A stretch of DNA of 64,000 nucleotides from Apostichopus japonicus. Taxonomy: Eukaryota; Echinodermata; Holothuroidea; Aspidochirotida; Stichopodidae. The DNA lies in the NCBI RefSeq assembly GCF_037975245.1, contig NC_092562.1, positions 28,533,554 to 28,597,553 on the forward strand, given 5' to 3'. Each line of letters begins with the position of its first letter. Position 1 is the first letter of the stretch. Shown piece by piece: positions 1 to 12,958 of this stretch. Both the position numbers and the translations under genes were made by a program. The notes beneath the pieces were generated by a model. That model was not told the DNA's origin. It made no database searches and saw nothing but the letters and a program-made list of their open reading frames with translations.

Positions 1-596
1 TGAAGCTCTGTCACAAATTAAAATTTTAGGGATACAGTACCAAGTAGCACTTTCGTTTGTGACGGACGTACATTAACTATATAATTTCACACGTGTACGT
101 CCGTCACAAAAAATTGTACGTCTGTCACAGAGGAATTTTTGGATATATTGCAGGGAAGTGATAATGGTTTCAACTGCTTGTTTACTGATACATGTGTAGT
201 TAAGAGTCTTCTTCGTAACATGTATAGTAGTTTTTAATTGTATCCCATACCAATTCACAGAAATTTTCAAAAGAAAAATACGATCTGAAAAAGTCACTTT
301 CTCTGGGTACGTCCATCACAGGGAGGTTTTTTGAGTTTTTTTGTAGTTTATTTGGATGGACAAGGAATGAAACTCCATACAAGAATAGTACAAGTTAGAT
401 GTTCCATAAAACCCAAATGAAAACTTATCTCCTATATATTGCCATTGAGATATGGATCAACAGACTGTCCGAAATGTACGTCAGACTTTACGGAATTGCC
501 GAACTGTGAAATATATCATTTCATGTTAAGTACTGAAATGAAGAAAACTACATTAGCAGTATACATATAAGATGTGAAAATCAAAGAAATACACAC
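1..596. other. Intron/flank with a repeated GTCCGTCACAG-like phrase
   Basis: No coding exon is recognised here. The stretch is intronic if the receptor-type gene continues to the left. The first 330 bases carry several copies, in both orientations, of a phrase close to GTACGTCCGTCACAG (near 8, 50-68, 101-113, 116-131 and 307-322). Confidence 0.5.
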
Positions 597-857
597 CTCT
601 GACAATCACATTTATAAGAGCATGGACTTGGTTACTGTAACGTCCATTTTCCTGGCACTCAAAGACAACAGAGTTCGAAGCACTAGCATCACCACAAGAT
701 GTCTGTTCGATACATATATTGCCTGTCGGGCCTACTGGACGTAATGCACCATCTCTCCTCCAACGAAGGTCTGCCACATTAATTTCTGTTTCAACCATGA
801 CAGTAACCGAATCTCCCATTGAAGCACCAGTGGAATACTCCATAGCTTCAATAGTTG
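597..857 (-). CDS. Third coding exon: Ig-like extracellular module, phase 1-1; gene continues off the left edge
   Basis: The exon runs from acceptor CTCAG| at 858 to donor G|GTGTGT at 596. It is 261 nt (87 codons) in phase 1-1, matching the previous exon. The protein reads from ATIEAMEYSTGASMGDSVTV, through LRWRRDG (the Trp of an Ig C-strand), to cysteines in NICIEQTSCGD and VVFECQENGRYSNQ, ending NVIVRG. A Trp about 30 residues before a Cys followed by a Tyr-containing strand (C-x6-Y) fits an Ig-like fold. A second acceptor-like AG lies 17 bases upstream but would break the frame. The next exon would lie left of position 1. In Tie-like receptors such an Ig exon is usually followed by cysteine-rich EGF repeats; that expectation is inference and is testable outside the window. 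Confidence 0.8.
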
Positions 858-3800
858 CTGAGGAGAAATTTAGGCTGTAAGGTAGTGATACCAGCACACA
901 GTATGTTGTTAATACACATTTGTTTTATATTATTTTGCTGTGCTTTGTCATGTACATCATACATAAATCTGCCTTGAGATCATAAAAGGGTGAGAGCCAA
1001 AACTGGTCAACCAGAAACTTGAATTTTATGTTAATTCAGTGGGAAACATTCACTTTTAGTTTAATAGCTAATTGAAGCTTATGAATTTAAGAAAGAACAT
1101 TGCAAACTTGTGTTGATGTAGACAAAAATGCTAATTTATGTCAGAAATTAAAACGTTTGTGCCCGAGGGACAGAATTTGATTAAAATGACCCAATAGATA
1201 AATTAGGAAAAAATTATCCCTCATATTTTGTGACATTTAAGTTTATTTTAAAGATTTAACATTTAAAGATAAAACATTTCTGTGATAATTTTGAAACTCT
1301 CCGAAGTATCAACATATTAAATAGGTATACTTAACACCTACAAATTACATAAAAGAAAGGGTCAAAAAGGGGAGGGGGAATGTGAATTTTTGTGAGGGAT
1401 GGAATTTGGTTACAAGGGACAGAATTTCTACATGAGCGACAAAATTTCAAACAGCAGTTTCATGGTCATTTTACCAAGGCATTGCCAGGTGACCACACCG
1501 TACATTGCTGAATCCTCACTGTTTACATTACACACACAATGTATTCACATACTAAATTAGCTCTGAAACCAAAGTGATTCAGATGTTACCGCACTCTGTA
1601 AACTTTTGCACATGAATATTTCTCTGAAAAATTGTCATTGTAATAAGTTCCCAATTTTGGACACTTTTAACTTGTCACTGCCATAAAGCTACAAAGCTGG
1701 CATGTTTAGGGCTATACATTCAGAAAATAATGTCAGGCAAGCATGAATTATCTGTTTTAAAGCTAAATGCACCAAGAACAAAAAAATTCACTTCAAAAGG
1801 TTCTTTTTTAAATTTTTGAGAACTTTGGTCATACAGTACTGTACCTAAAACCAGCAATTCAGTATTATCTCCAGCCATTGAGCTGTTACCAAGATCTAAA
1901 TGAATTGACAAATGACATACAATAACCACTACAAACTTCAAAGTTGATCCCACAGATTGTTCTAGAAATGGTTGATCCATCAGAAGGTCAAAACATGGGG
2001 TCCATTGGGCAGCACTCAGCCATAGAACTGTAACCAAAGGAAGGACAATCCAGGCTAGGTTCATGTGCGTGCAAAATTAGCTAATCCAACATAAGTTCTC
2101 CATAAAGTGTAGAAGGGACAAAACGATATGGAATGTTTCACATGCATGCTAATCTTGGTGTGAACTGTGAACCAATGTTTAGGGACTATCGCAAAAGTTC
2201 CCAGCTGGCCCTCATACTGGATCATACAACTCGTTCAGAATGATGATATACTGTACCTGTAACAACATAACCCAATATTTAGCTCCATAAACTATGTGGC
2301 TTCTTATATACTGATCTGATAACTGTTCAAAACCACCCTTTTACCTTTGATGTGTTTAATAAGCATGTTATTGACAACCACAATAACTACTTTTGACAAC
2401 AACAAAAATAAAACAGAGGAGGAACCCCTCACAGCAGTTACTTGCCTTTAACTACATTACTTATGCAGCAAGAGCATTTTGCAAGCTAATAATCCTGGCT
2501 GAAGTTAATATATATTATATATGATAACATATGATTACTGATAAAAGTATAAATCTAAACAGAGTCAGTGCACCCATATGGTTTGGTGACTGGGAATCCC
2601 ACAATGATGAAAGATAGAGAGAGGGACATTATTTGTTGCTGGTAATTATTTTGCACACTCAAAGAGCTGTATTTGCATTAATAGTTAACCTGATATACGA
2701 CTTCTGCTGACCCAAAATGACCTTTGGCATCAACCCAAAATGACCTTGACATCTACCCAAACTGACCTTTTGTGATTATGGGCTTTACAGATTGTGACCT
2801 TTGATGACCCCAAATGACCTTTGACCAACAAAATATGGTTGTTGTACTCATTATAGGGAAGCTACAAGCAAACTATGAGAGCCAATCAAGTGTCCTATCT
2901 GGAATATCATAGTATCAAGTATGTTAAGTATCAATTATGGACGTTTCAAGTTTGTGAAGTTTTAACCCCTTTTGACCTTAAATGAACTCTGATCTATACC
3001 AAATTGTTTAAATCTTAACATTACATGCGGCTGTCCTACCATGCATAGATGACTTTTGATGTACAGGTTTGGAGATACTGTATACTGTATCTTTTTTTCA
3101 AGATTTTCATATTTTATCCTACATGCTAACCCCAAAGACCTTTAACCTCCACCCAAAACATTGTGTTCTTGTTCTCATAAGGAAGCCACATAGAAAAATA
3201 TGAGATCCAATCAAGTTTCTAACTGGATATTGTAACCTTAAATGAACTCTGACGAAGCACTCCAAATGTGTAAAACCTTCACAATACATAAGGCTATCCT
3301 TCCATGCACACAAGAACTCCTTTGATGTTCAGGTTCAGGAGCTGCAACAATATTTGATATTTTCAAATGTTGCCCTCTGCTGACTCCAAATGACCATTGA
3401 CCTCCACCAAACAATAGGATTCTTGTACTAATTATGGGGAAGCCATGTGCCACATGTGATAACTGCAGCTCTAGGTTACCCATCTTGAGATATATATGCT
3501 GTTTACAAGTTTAGATGTCACATACACACAAACACACAATCACGATTACAAAGGTTACGATTATCATCAAAACCAAAAAGTGTTCCTTGATATTCTTGTA
3601 AGAGTCTTACGTACAAAGTTGAAATTTGCACGTGCAAATTTATAAATCGATAACTTGCCCGGTCACCAAGAAATTATTTTTGCAGAGAAATGAGCCCATG
3701 TCTTATTTATAAGTTCCCGGCTTAGAAATAAGGGGGCATGGCAGTACCCATTCCTACATTACATTGCATATTTCTTACAAATTTGCAGAACTGCAGGTAC

Positions 3801-4699
3801 GGTTTTTCTAATTCACACAGCATAAATCGCATCATCTCAGAACCAACACAGCTTGAAAGAGCTTTTTCAAAAAACATTCTGGAAATCATACAAAGTTGGA
3901 AACTCCTTCCAAAATTTTGGAATTACTGCAAAAGAAATTTTGTGATCTTATGTACAGTAGTCTTTCATGCAATATCATGATTTCTTTTTGATGGTCCAGC
4001 CATCTATGATTGATAATTTTATCCAGCTTCTGGCACAGTTCCAGTTAATTTTCGAACATACTGGTTTGTTGACCATGAAATTGGCAACCCATCATGATAA
4101 CCACCAAACTGTACAGCGTGAACTATATCTACATATCATAGTCATACAAACACTGGCCTGTTGCAACCTCATGATGTCCCGATTTTAAATGCTCATCTCC
4201 AGTAGAACAAAATGCATTTTTTTCAAGAAATAATTGCATATTAATGTTAATGCCATTGTGGTCCATTATAGTCCATTGTGGTCCATTGGGTTCTATAATA
4301 TGACAGAGGCGAAATCCAAAATTGTCTGTCACATTTATATTGATCTTCTTGTTACAGCTGCAATTTGCCCACTTTTCCACAATTATCCCGGATTTCCCAA
4401 TATTTTAGGGATGGAAATTTCTGAATCTGCTAATCTTGTGCATCCTTTGTCAGTTAACCAACATTGAAGCATTTATTGCAGCCATTTATGACTACATGTC
4501 CAGTATGTACTGATTAAACACCAATTGGTGTGTTTGCCTTAAAGAATATTTATGACAAATTCATTCTGTCTGCCAACAAATTTACAGCAAAGCAAGAGTA
4601 ATAAATGTTGTGTAGAATGCAAAAAATGTTATGGCCTTCCTGTTGTCCCATATCCAAGCAGTTGTATGTTAGAACTACTTCACATATACCCTCACACAC
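858..4699. other. Intron of the receptor-type gene
   Basis: This is AT-rich non-coding sequence. A 114-codon open frame on the minus strand (1720-2064) begins with a hydrophobic run but has no recognisable domain or matching splice phase. The right half contains a TGACCTTTGACC-rich repeat (annotated separately). Nothing else was recognised. Confidence 0.6.
2700..3585. repeat. Dispersed repeat block with TGACCTTTGACC motifs and a (CA)n-rich end, copy 1
   Basis: Imperfect units of roughly 150-160 bp repeat the phrases CCAAATGACCTTTGACC, 'TCTTGTACTCATTATGGGGAAGC' (with changes) and 'ATGAGATCCAATCAAG' (with changes). The block ends in a CA-rich run followed by a segment near CAAAGGTTACGATTATCATC. 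The same order of parts, with the same end, recurs at 11180-11670, so this is a family with a defined boundary and not a local tandem. TGACCTTTGACC is close to a DR1 nuclear-receptor element (two AGGTCA half-sites with one base between). The class of the element is not known to me. Confidence 0.7.
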
Positions 4700-5044
4700 C
4701 TGCTTCATTGGTCACTAAGACCCTCCATGCAACAGCTGGGCTTTCACCTTCTGTTACAGTGATGGTGTAGATACCAGTCCTTGCAGCTGTCACCATGGTA
4801 GTAGGTAGGGTAAGAGTAACAGGTTCACTGCTGATGTTTGTCATTGCTTCATTTGGTACTCTAGGAATATTTTCCGTAAATCTATAACGTTGTTCACTTG
4901 CTAGAACATCTCTGTCAAGCACTGCTTTATCAAATGTTACACTGGCTGTTTGGGAATCACCTGTGTATACTTCAATGATAGTTGGATTGGTTTCGGTTGC
5001 CACGGGAGTCCTTACCACAGCAACATAGGGAGGATCAGGCTGAC
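4700..5044 (-). CDS. Second coding exon: extracellular beta-sandwich (Ig-like) module, phase 1-1
   Basis: The exon is bounded by acceptor TTACCAG| at 5045 and donor G|GTGTGTGAG at 4699. It is 345 nt, exactly 115 codons, with both ends in phase 1, the classic arrangement for shuffled extracellular modules. The protein starts GQPDPPYVAVVRTPVATETN and ends VAWRVLVTNEAG. It has alternating hydrophobic beta-strand patterns (for example TGIYTITVTEG, an Ig/FN3-like F-strand), a possible N-glycosylation site (NISS), and no cysteine, so it is not a canonical disulfide-bonded Ig domain. Joined to the 13-kb exon it follows the signal peptide directly, so it would be the first extracellular module. In echinoderms, exons of this style occur in Tie-like receptors with Ig and EGF domains. 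That family name is a guess; no kinase or EGF exon lies in the window. Confidence 0.8.
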
Positions 5045-5850
5045 CTGGTAACAGGAATAGAAAATAATTTAAGTGATAATGGTTTGACAAAGACACTGAT
5101 TTGCAGGCCTCACAGAATGATAATTAACAGTGCTGAGATAATGAGCTCAGCAGTTAGTTTGTATCAATGATATGTCATTATTCTTAGAATTTAATCTAAT
5201 AATCAGCAGTTGCTTAAGTGACCACAATTGTGGGAGAAATCCCGCAAGGGCTTATGGATTACAACTTACATGAATGTACTGCACACCACTGTCAGTACAA
5301 CCATGTACTGTAGTTGTGAAGCTACAAAATAAGTGTCTGTTATTACATACACTAAAAAAGCGATCAACTGTAAGATTGATTTTGACATTACATTATTTTT
5401 CTGAAAGTGCAATATTAGATGCTCATCAACACCTGGCGCATGTCATACTAGGGTAGTAAAATTAATGGATGTGTGATGGTCCAATCAATTTTAAATTGCA
5501 AAAAGAAAATTCGGAACATTCACTTGGACAAAAACCAATTATTTTTTTTCCAACTTTGAGCATCCTCCCTCCCAGTTTTGCATGTATTTTGTCATTTGGA
5601 ATTCTTACTCCCTAAAAATAACCAAAATTGCCTCAACATGATACCACGACTCTCTAGGACCTGACCTGTCTGAGCTTATAGAGGCTCAGAGCATAGAAAA
5701 CATCATCCAGAGTCAATGGATGTATACTTACAGATACTTCATCGACAATATACATACAGTATTTCTGGGTATGAAATAACTTGACACAGTAGACATTTTG
5801 TGGTCAAATTCTGCTAAATTGTACATTGAGTAGTACTGCTGTACTGTAAT

Positions 5851-8325
5851 TTGTTCGACCAATTATATGATAATCACTCATTACCGATTACCACTTAGTT
5901 CATGTGACAATCGGGTCAATGCCAATTACCGATTATTTCATCGTTTCATGAAACTGGCCTTTAATGCATGATTTGGTGTTATGCATGATTAACAACTTCT
6001 AGGCCTATACAATCAAAGATGTAAATTAACGACTTAAAAATTCGATCACACTAAAGATTAATGGACCAAATGAAGAACACTGTAATACATAAATGGGGCG
6101 CTGTGCGTATACATCCATGATTCGCAATATTGCAATCTCGCCACAACCCAGTACATGGCAGTGCTGTACAGACAACTGAAGGGGAAGTACAGTAGTTATA
6201 GCCATTGGCTAAGAAATGAAAAAAAAAGTTAGGGCCAGCTTTTACAACTGGTATGATAACCATTATTTGTATTGCAACTCCAACGTAAATATAATGAAAA
6301 GTACAGTAGACCGTAAGGAAATAAAATATTCATAATTTTGTAATCTGATATTGAAAAATAAAATGATCTCAAACATTGCACTTCAAGTTTCCAATGATTA
6401 ACATCTGCGAGGGAACCCTTCTGATCGAACGTTGTTTCTGAAACGATTTCACATGTAGTAAGTCAACACCGTTTCTCCATTTATTTTGTGGGAGAAATCA
6501 CACACTAAAGTCCTCTTGACATCGTCGCGTGTCACTGGAAATCAGACTTACTTTAGTTGGTTGCAGTTAAGGAGTTCAGTTACACCAAGGGATTATTTTA
6601 GCACAAATGGTACATGTGGCTACGAAAAAAAGTTAGTTTAGTAGAAGAAAAAGGATCGGGAGGGACACTCAAGTCCCAATCAAGGACCCTATAGGAGAGA
6701 AAAAACTGAAGACACAAACACTCAGACCCAATTACACTGGTTTAAAGTGTTTGTCCAATGCATTCTTAAACCCATGTTGACACTACTAGCAAGTACAACT
6801 TTGTGACTTCTGGAGCTTGAGACAATGACCTCTGGTACAACTAATTTGCAAGCATGAAGTCAGTGAAGGACAAATTATCAAAACCATTCACAATCTTGAA
6901 AACCTGAATCAAGTCATCATGTATCCTCCTAAGTTCCAGTGTGGTGAGAGTCAACAGCTGTAACAGACTATAAGGAACACTCTTTAAGGAACTAATCATC
7001 CTGGAAGCCCTCCTCTGGACCTTCTCGAGTACTGTACGTGCAAGATATGGGTTCCAAGTGTGCACAGCATACTCCAGATGAGGCCTAACCCACTGCTTAT
7101 AAAGCCTAACAACTATGTCCTCTTTCAGAAAGCTGAAGTTCCTCTTGATCATACCTAAAACCCTTCCTCTTTTAGCAGCTTCGAGACAATGTTTAGAAGC
7201 TTGCAGAGATAAAGTCAATATAGATACTTAGGTCTCTTTCAACAAAGAAATCCTGCAAAGTCTCCTTATCATTAATAGTGTAAGTATACAGTACTCTTGG
7301 TTACTATTACCAATATGCATCGCCTTGCATTTATCAATATTAAAAAAGCACTTGCCATCCCTGAGTCCACCGCCAACGAAAAACCCTTATCCAAATCATT
7401 TGAATTTTTTCAGGATAACTTTTGTAAGAGACCTCAGAATACAGTTTGGTGTCATCAGCAAACATCTCGGCCATACACAAAATATTTCCATCAATGTCAT
7501 TTATATCTATAGACAACAAACAACAAGTTGCTTTGGGTTTTTTTGCAAAAAAATATGCGGAAGTGTTTGCCTCATCACAAAATACTGTAATGCAGAAGAA
7601 CTATCGAGGACTGTCGCCAAACAATTTTATGGATTTTTTAGTAGTACAGTATTTAGCTCCTTGATTTGATCATTTTATTGCATTTGTAAAATCTTGGGTG
7701 CATTTGCAAACTGAAGAGTTACAAGGCTACACTGTTCTCTAGCCAGACTAGCCTAATGTAGGTAGAACCCACAATGAGCAGTCTAATGTTATCATTTCAC
7801 TTCCCAGTTTTCACATACGGTGAAACGGCCAAAATGGTTAAAAAGTATAATGTTTTGGTTTATATTTACTCAAGACAATAAATCTTTCTTATCATTCGTT
7901 AAACATGGACAACAGAAGGTTTTTGTTAGATGCAATAAGTCAAGTGCAAAAAAACAAAAAGAATAATGTCATTCCCCTAAGCTTAGAGTGGGTATACTGT
8001 AAGGTGTTAACTGCCAAAACTGGATACTATATCGAACAGTATTAGAACAATCTCACTTGAGGGATCTGCAATTTACCGTTACAGGGTGATTTAAAGCACC
8101 TTCCCAGGCTTTTAATAGCATTTAATCGAATGATCTACATTCTTCTCCCGTTGTGGTTATGGTGAATCAAAAGCTCAGAAAAATACAATCCTTTATGTGG
8201 AACGTAATAACGGTTTCGCATAAACAGTAGCTCAATGGGATTTGCAGATGCCGATTATTTACCGATTGTCTGATCATCGGCCTGATGCCGATTATCTAAC
8301 CAATTATCGACCGAACAATTTTGAG
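5851..8325. repeat. Pair of inverted ATCGG-rich repeats enclosing the LINE
   Basis: The text at about 5851-5945 (TTGTTCGACCAATTAT followed by ACCGATTA motifs) reappears inverted at about 8235-8325 (reverse complement TTGTTCGGTCGATAATTGG then ATCGG motifs). GAGTAGT lies just outside both ends. The pair could be termini of a non-autonomous DNA transposon into which the LINE inserted. Similarity is imperfect, so this is tentative. Confidence 0.35.
6634..7530 (-). mobile_element. 5'-truncated LINE (CR1/L2-like reverse transcriptase) fragment
   Basis: Reading the minus strand from 7530 gives the reverse transcriptase palm box FADDTKLYSEV. A decayed stretch follows, then an open frame (7218-6841) with the conserved C-terminal text RVLGMIKRNFSFLKEDIVVR, LYKQWVRPHLEYAVHTWNPY, LEKVQRRASRMI and LTTLELRRIHDDLIQVFKI. 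Downstream is the end of the ORF (NGFKNALDKHF) and a 3' UTR ending near CTTTTTCTTCTACTAAA. This order is that of non-LTR elements of the CR1/Jockey group. Only the last third of ORF2 is present, typical of 5' truncation. Frameshifts and stops separate the palm box from the C-terminal frame, so it is inactive. A second tail of the same family lies at 31160-31476. Confidence 0.85.
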
Positions 8326-11179
8326 TAGTCACAGAACAATAAATATTTTTAGATCATTACATTTCTGAGGAACTACACATATGAACCAGACAGCAAACTG
8401 CAGTGTGGTTTCGATGATGCTACAAGAATAATCTTAGGGAAGCTGCGCAAATCTAACCACCATGTCCTGGCAAGCAAAAATCTTTCACCACTTGCTCATT
8501 ATGCACATGCATGTCTCAGGGCTGAATGCACACCTTTGCAAACATGCAAACATGGCCAAATAAGCGGATTACATGTAACTTTGGCGGTTTTGACAATCAA
8601 TAGAGCTGTGGTATATGTTGCAAATTGCCTCATGCACTAAATTTGCGACTTCAAATGTTCGAGATTCAATACTTTATATAATTCTTGCAAACGTTCTATG
8701 TTATCACACCTCACAAATAAAATTTCTTGATCATTTATCATTGATCGTGACCTTCAGCTACTCGAAAGTTCGAAAGTGGTACGCAACTATGATTGAAGAA
8801 GTAAATTATCCAATGTTGCATTAAAAATATGTGCCCCAAAAACCCACATTGACATACTTACCAAAAGTCAAGCAAAACAATAAAAGCTACGCCACACATG
8901 TATGCTAACTGCAAAGACCATCAACTGAAACGTTGATCTCTGCATAACTGTAACATCCCTCAAAACGGATTTAATTTAGGTGCCAGCTAACTGCGACATA
9001 ATTTCAGCGAATAAAACAATTGGTTAAAGGCTTGATTTCCCCATTGACTTAGTGTGTTGTTAGGCTGCAACATGTAAGTGACAGTATTTGGTGAGAATTT
9101 TAGTGCAAGCTATACTTGCATTACAAGTTGAACAAAAAAACAAAAGGTTTAAAGCCTAGACTGCTCCGGTGCTCCCATTAACTTTTTTTGTTGTTACGCG
9201 ACCATGCAATCAGAAGAAGCGCTGCACTTATTCCTCCATAAGGCTGGACTTTCGGCGAGCATAGCATCTAGGCCTTAATGTAATTTGTTCTCGCTCATGT
9301 AGGTTACTAGCTGGTTTAAAGATCTGCCGGAGTGCGAAAATTGCTCTACAGTCAATTATTTTTTTGTTCACACGAAGGATTATGCCAGAGCCTGCTATAT
9401 GTTGGACTCTGGTTCACGCTAAAGTGCAGCATACAAAAGTATTTTGGTTTTAGTGTTTTTAGATTTTTTATCTTAACAATTCAGGAAACTTTGCCTTGCA
9501 AACAAAATTTATTGTACCCACTTGGCCGACTGGGCAAACAAGAACATTAGCTAGATTCCTGCAATATTATTTCACATTTCCTTACTTATTTTCATAGATG
9601 TTTTGCCTTTGCAAAAGGATAAAATACGGCGTACTATCTTTGCGGAACGTTTGGATACCATTGAAATTTTAATTAAGAGTGCTCTTTTGTTCAACTTGCT
9701 ATTGTATAGTAAATGCTTTGACTGCTGTGAATGTGACTGCATAGCATGGAGGGTAGTTTGGGGACAATGTGCACCCAAGTGTGACTCATTATTTGCTTGT
9801 GGCTGTGCTCATTATAGCGGCAGATAAATCCACCAGTCCAGACTCGGCGATTTGCAAGGCTTCCTTTACATGAATTTAGCACACCAAGCTGTAGCATATA
9901 GCCAGGATGATCAAAATACTTCAAAGTAGTCCAGTATAAATCATTGATAATTGACAAACAGTATTCACATTGGCAGCTGATAACCGAGATGGACACTTTT
10001 CTTGTATCAAAATACAGATCAAAGTAATTCGCTATTTGGGGACCGTGGCTAAAAGTATACTCGCAAAAATGCAAGATTCACTCCGCACTATGATGATTGC
10101 TGTTTAAGTCTCCATAGTACAGATGTAAAACATCAATTATTTTCTGTAAACAAAGGAGGCACTTGGGCAGGTACATGGTGCTATGTAGCTGCACACTCAT
10201 AAATTATGTTTCTGTGCAGTATGAAATTTGAACTTATTCCACCACAAGTAAGTGTTGAACAAAGTAAAACATGTCGCAGAATCATAAATAAGCAGCTAGG
10301 CCTATTGTAGTGTCTCAAACACTTAAAAATAAAACATCTGAAAAAATGCCTACGAAGATAGCTTAGCTTCTGTTACCTAACAGCTCATCAATTACTAGGC
10401 ATGTAGATGCAATTGCTGCTGTAGGTGTGTGCAACTCGTAAGCCTATACAGTACCACACTGCTACCTTGAACCACTACTCAATCGATTAGTGCTAATTAG
10501 TATATTTGCCAAATAATATACCTTGTCTTTTTAGCAGCAGAATGGTACACAACAAATATCGCTATAACTCTGTTACACTGCCTAAATCAAAGGGAACTTT
10601 CATGCAATGAAAATCCACACTTGGAAGAGCAGATATATCAACTCGCAGGTGGTGCTGAGTGAAAATATTTCCAAGATAAATCCTAGCGGCAAAAACAACA
10701 AGCTTGTCTCAAAACTCCTTGTTTTTTGTTGTTGATTATTTTGCGAATTATGACTGATAGCACATATGAAATGCATTAAGAAATAATTTAGGAGATGTTT
10801 GGCTACCTTAAGTGTATTGGTATTCTGACACTTGTAAACATTTTTCACAATGCTTACTATTGTTAGTAGTCTACCTGCATATATACTCTACTTTGCAGGG
10901 GTTGAAATGCGCATATTAAGCAAGCCGTCGTGATATCGACTGTTTATATTTTATTTTAATTGGTTGAGTACTTAATATATGAGCACAGCATAGTTATGAA
11001 TGCCGTTCAAGCACAATACGACAGAAAACTTCAATAAGCAAATATATAATACAGATGATTCAGTGATATCGATTGTTTCTAAAGCAACGCTGTATATTCA
11101 AACAGTACACCTTTTTGCACACAATCAAATAAATAAATACTAAATATGAGATTTCTGAAATATTGTGTTTTCAAGATCT

Positions 11180-11670
11180 TCACAATTTTGTCTCAGATGG
11201 TGACACCAAATGACCTTTGACCAGTAGACACAAAAAGCAATGGCATCTTGCACTTAATGTTTCACAAGTTCTATACTAAATATGAGATTGGTCCAAGATT
11301 CCCTTCCTGAGGTATGGTGTTTACAATGTTCAAAATTTGACCCCTGGTGACTCAAAATGACATATGACATAAAAAAAAAAAACAATCTGGGATTTTCAAT
11401 CCAATGTGGTACTTCTTTACATCAAATATGAGATTGCTCCACGCTCTCCTTATTTAGAGATCTTGTTTACAAAGTTTTCACAATTTGACCCCTGGTGACC
11501 CCAAATGACCTTTGACATCCCCAGATAACACTAGGCTTCTTCTACTCAATGTGGTAATCCTAAACACCAAATAAAGCTTCCCTTCTTAAAATGTCGGGTT
11601 ACAAGCAAGGCGTCACACACACACACACTCATCCGCCCGCATGACCACAAAGGTTAGGATTCATCAAACC
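11180..11670. repeat. Dispersed repeat block with TGACCTTTGACC motifs and a (CA)n-rich end, copy 2
   Basis: This is the second copy of the family at 2700-3585, in the same orientation. The motif recurs near 11209, 11358 (as GACATATGACAT) and 11503, a spacing of about 145-150 bp. Each is followed by 'caaatatgagattg..cc' text. The block ends in (CA)n and CACAAAGGTTAGGATTCATC, matching the end of copy 1. Confidence 0.7.
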
Positions 11671-12958
11671 AAAAATGCATCTATATGGCCTTCAGTTTGA
11701 GTGATTTGGATATTATTTTGATAGACATCGTTGATCAAATTCTTCAAAGAATTGTCTGGTAGCCTTTGGAAGTTACCTTAAAAGACGATAAATAATTTTC
11801 CAAACATACTGTTTCAAAATATGAGGAAGCTATAATGTTGCGTTTGACAGAGAAACGATCTTTGAATTGTTTAGGATGGAAATATTTCAAATATACTTTG
11901 AACAGTAGAGCATGTGATGTCATCTTCACAAATTACATGTTGCAACATAACCCAGGCTCCATACATTATACATCGCGTTGTCCAGCTCCAGTGCTAAAAA
12001 TGTTCACATACAGGCTACTCTAACGTTTTCAATCGGACAATTCTGAAAAACCTAGCTTTTGGGTAACTACTTTCTGCTCTGACATGGATTCCGCCAAGTT
12101 TCATCTTTCGATGTTCCAAATACTTTCTAGCTTCGTTTTATACTGTAAAGTTGGTCTGTAATTTTATTTCAACGATTTCGAAGAAAGGTGTATAAACTGT
12201 GGTTTGAGTGTGAGAGTGTGATATGTGCAACACCATGCATGTACAGTACATACCAACTGGGCATGGTAGGCAGCTGTGCGTACGTTCGCTATATGTACAG
12301 TACCTAATATTTAATAGTAATTCACCCGGTGCGTGTACACGCAAGATTGCCGCGGAAATGGGAGTGGTTATTTGTCTGCACAATGTCATTTCACCAAATT
12401 TATGCGTACTGTAGAACAAACGGTGCCTTTGGTGAGAAACTGGTGAATTTAAAAACCAGATTTCAACAAGAAGTAAAAGTCAAATGGGGACAATTTTCAC
12501 ATGGTTAGAAAGAGAAAAATAAGAACTATGAGGACAATGTATCCAAATCGTCCACCAGACACTTCCTATAAGTGTATTCAGTTATGAGCCCACCATGCTA
12601 GTACCTGTCTGCAAGCTTTGAAATACAAAGTTGTTGATCCTATGGCCTTTCAAACCACCTATAGGATGTTGTCCTATGCCTGTTAAAAAATATAATAATA
12701 ACACTTGTAGGCTTATGGTAATAGCAAGACATTGAAAATGACAGCAACAAACTTATTTATTACAGCAGTAGTAGGCCCAGCGTAATTACAGCATTGGCAG
12801 GAGACCTACAGGCTAGGTCTTTTAAATAGCGTTAGGCTAAGGTTAGTATAGGTTTGGTAGTTTACCAATGCCAGGCAGTCCCATTACCGCTTTAACTTAT
12901 GTACGGTGGACACAGTGACAGCTGCATAGTGGCATTTAAGTGGATCCAATTGACTTAC

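Larger units (their letters stand above)
5045..12958. other. Large first intron of the receptor-type gene
   Basis: About 7.9 kb lie between the signal-peptide exon and the first extracellular exon. The intron holds a LINE fragment (6634-7530), a pair of inverted ATCGG-rich repeats (about 5851-5945 and 8235-8325) and the second TGACCTTTGACC repeat (11180-11670). The remaining open frames, including the 127-codon minus frame at 9691-10074, show no recognisable domain. Confidence 0.6.

Noticed and set aside
1720-2064. 114-codon minus frame with a signal-peptide-like start
   Set aside because: It lies inside the receptor gene's intron, has no recognisable domain and no splice phase that fits the flanking phase-1 exons. 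Kept as intron.
9691-10074. 127-codon minus frame
   Set aside because: No recognisable motif, AT-rich composition, and it lies in the large first intron. Likely a chance frame.
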